Source: Clostridia bacterium (GTDB lineage Bacteria > Bacillota_A > Clostridia > Christensenellales > Aristaeellaceae). From it: a stretch of 5,612 bases of DNA. A program made the translations under genes and the position numbers. The DNA lies in assembly GCA_017412025.1 (NCBI GenBank), contig JAFQOY010000110.1, positions 1 through 5,612 on the forward strand, written 5' to 3'. This document shows positions 5,254 to 5,612 of the stretch, one piece after another. Below the pieces are notes generated by a model, which made no database searches, was not told the origin of the DNA, and was given only the letters and a program-made list of their open reading frames with translations. Numbering within the stretch: position 1 is the stretch's first letter; the number at the start of each line of letters is the position of its first letter.

Positions 5254-5255
5254 GA

Positions 5256-5612
5256 TCAGCCGAGATAGGCTTTGCGCACGTCGTCGTCGTTCATGAGCAG
5301 ATGGGCGTCGCCCTCCTTGACGATATTGCCCGTCTCAAGGACGTAGGCGCGATTGGCGATGGACAGCGCCATCTGCGCATTCTGCTCGACGAGCAGGATC
5401 GTCGTGCCGGCGCGGTTGAGCTCCTGTACGATGTCAAAGATCTGCTCGACCAGAATCGGCGCCAGACCCATCGACGGCTCGTCAAGCATCAGCAGCTTCG
5501 GCTTGCTCATCAGCGCGCGGCCCATGGCGAGCATCTGCTGTTCGCCGCCGGAAAGCGTGCCGGCGATCTGCTTGTGACGCTCTTTCAGGCGGGGGAAGCG
5601 GTTGAATACGTC
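5256..5612 (-). CDS. livF: Branched-chain amino acid ABC transporter ATP-binding protein LivF (C-terminal part)
   Basis: The last 118 residues of an ABC ATPase; the N-terminus with Walker A lies beyond the right edge. The frame stays open to 5612, starting [15 protein letters not shown]. Visible in order are the ABC signature LSGGEQQ, Walker B KLLMLDEP with its catalytic Glu, the D-loop region SMGLAP, and the VEQN segment, where LivF proteins carry Gln at the usual H-loop His. The ending VRKAYLG is characteristic of LivF. The full protein should be about 235 residues. LivF works with LivG as the cytosolic ATPase pair that powers the LivH/LivM permease, fed by an extracellular binding protein, for uptake of leucine, isoleucine and valine or related substrates. 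Being last in its transcription unit, followed by a terminator and not by another transporter gene, fits the usual liv order with livF at the end. The exact substrate cannot be read from this fragment. Confidence 0.94.
   Translation of the reverse strand, partial: DVFNRFPRLKERHKQIAGTLSGGEQQMLAMGRALMSKPKLLMLDEPSMGLAPILVEQIFDIVQELNRAGTTILLVEQNAQMALSIANRAYVLETGNIVKEGDAHLLMNDDDVRKAYLG

Overview
The window looks like chromosomal DNA of a GC-rich, Gram-positive, probably spore-forming member of the Clostridia. The evidence is strong AGGAGG-type ribosome binding sites, GC-ending codons, a SpoIIQ-like sporulation protein, an RlmA-family methyltransferase with the Gram-positive neighbourhood style, and a LivF gene. 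No genus can be named from the sequence alone. I see no mobile element, CRISPR array, tRNA or rRNA.

Layout. Positions 1-146 hold no gene but four hairpins in a row, the last three almost touching. A good vegetative promoter follows, with its -35 element in the loop of the last hairpin and its -10 (TATAAT with upstream TG) at 151-156. It drives a compact four-gene plus-strand operon: an Eis-like GNAT N-acetyltransferase (207-1427), an RlmA-type 23S rRNA guanine-N1 methyltransferase (1443-2258), a PLP-dependent low-specificity threonine aldolase (2309-3337), and a membrane-anchored protein with a ComEC-like metallo-beta-lactamase fold (3341-4378). A strong intrinsic terminator at 4381-4419 closes the operon.

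A separate plus-strand gene (4473-5132, TTG start) encodes a short SpoIIQ-like membrane protein with a LytM/M23 domain. It faces a minus-strand gene that runs off the right edge, livF (5256 to beyond 5612), the second ATPase of a branched-chain amino acid importer. A minus-strand terminator lies between them at 5151-5184.

How the genes relate. The operon is metabolically mixed: acetyl transfer, rRNA methylation, amino acid cleavage and an extracytoplasmic protein of unknown role. Co-transcription is supported by spacing and by the single promoter and terminator, but no shared pathway is evident. The most unusual gene is the fourth. Its fold can be aligned motif by motif with the C-terminal hydrolase domain of ComEC, yet every metal-binding motif I can locate is replaced, so it is probably a pseudoenzyme. 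The next gene, SpoIIQ-like, keeps its zinc-site motifs but lacks the middle catalytic histidine, as B. subtilis SpoIIQ does.
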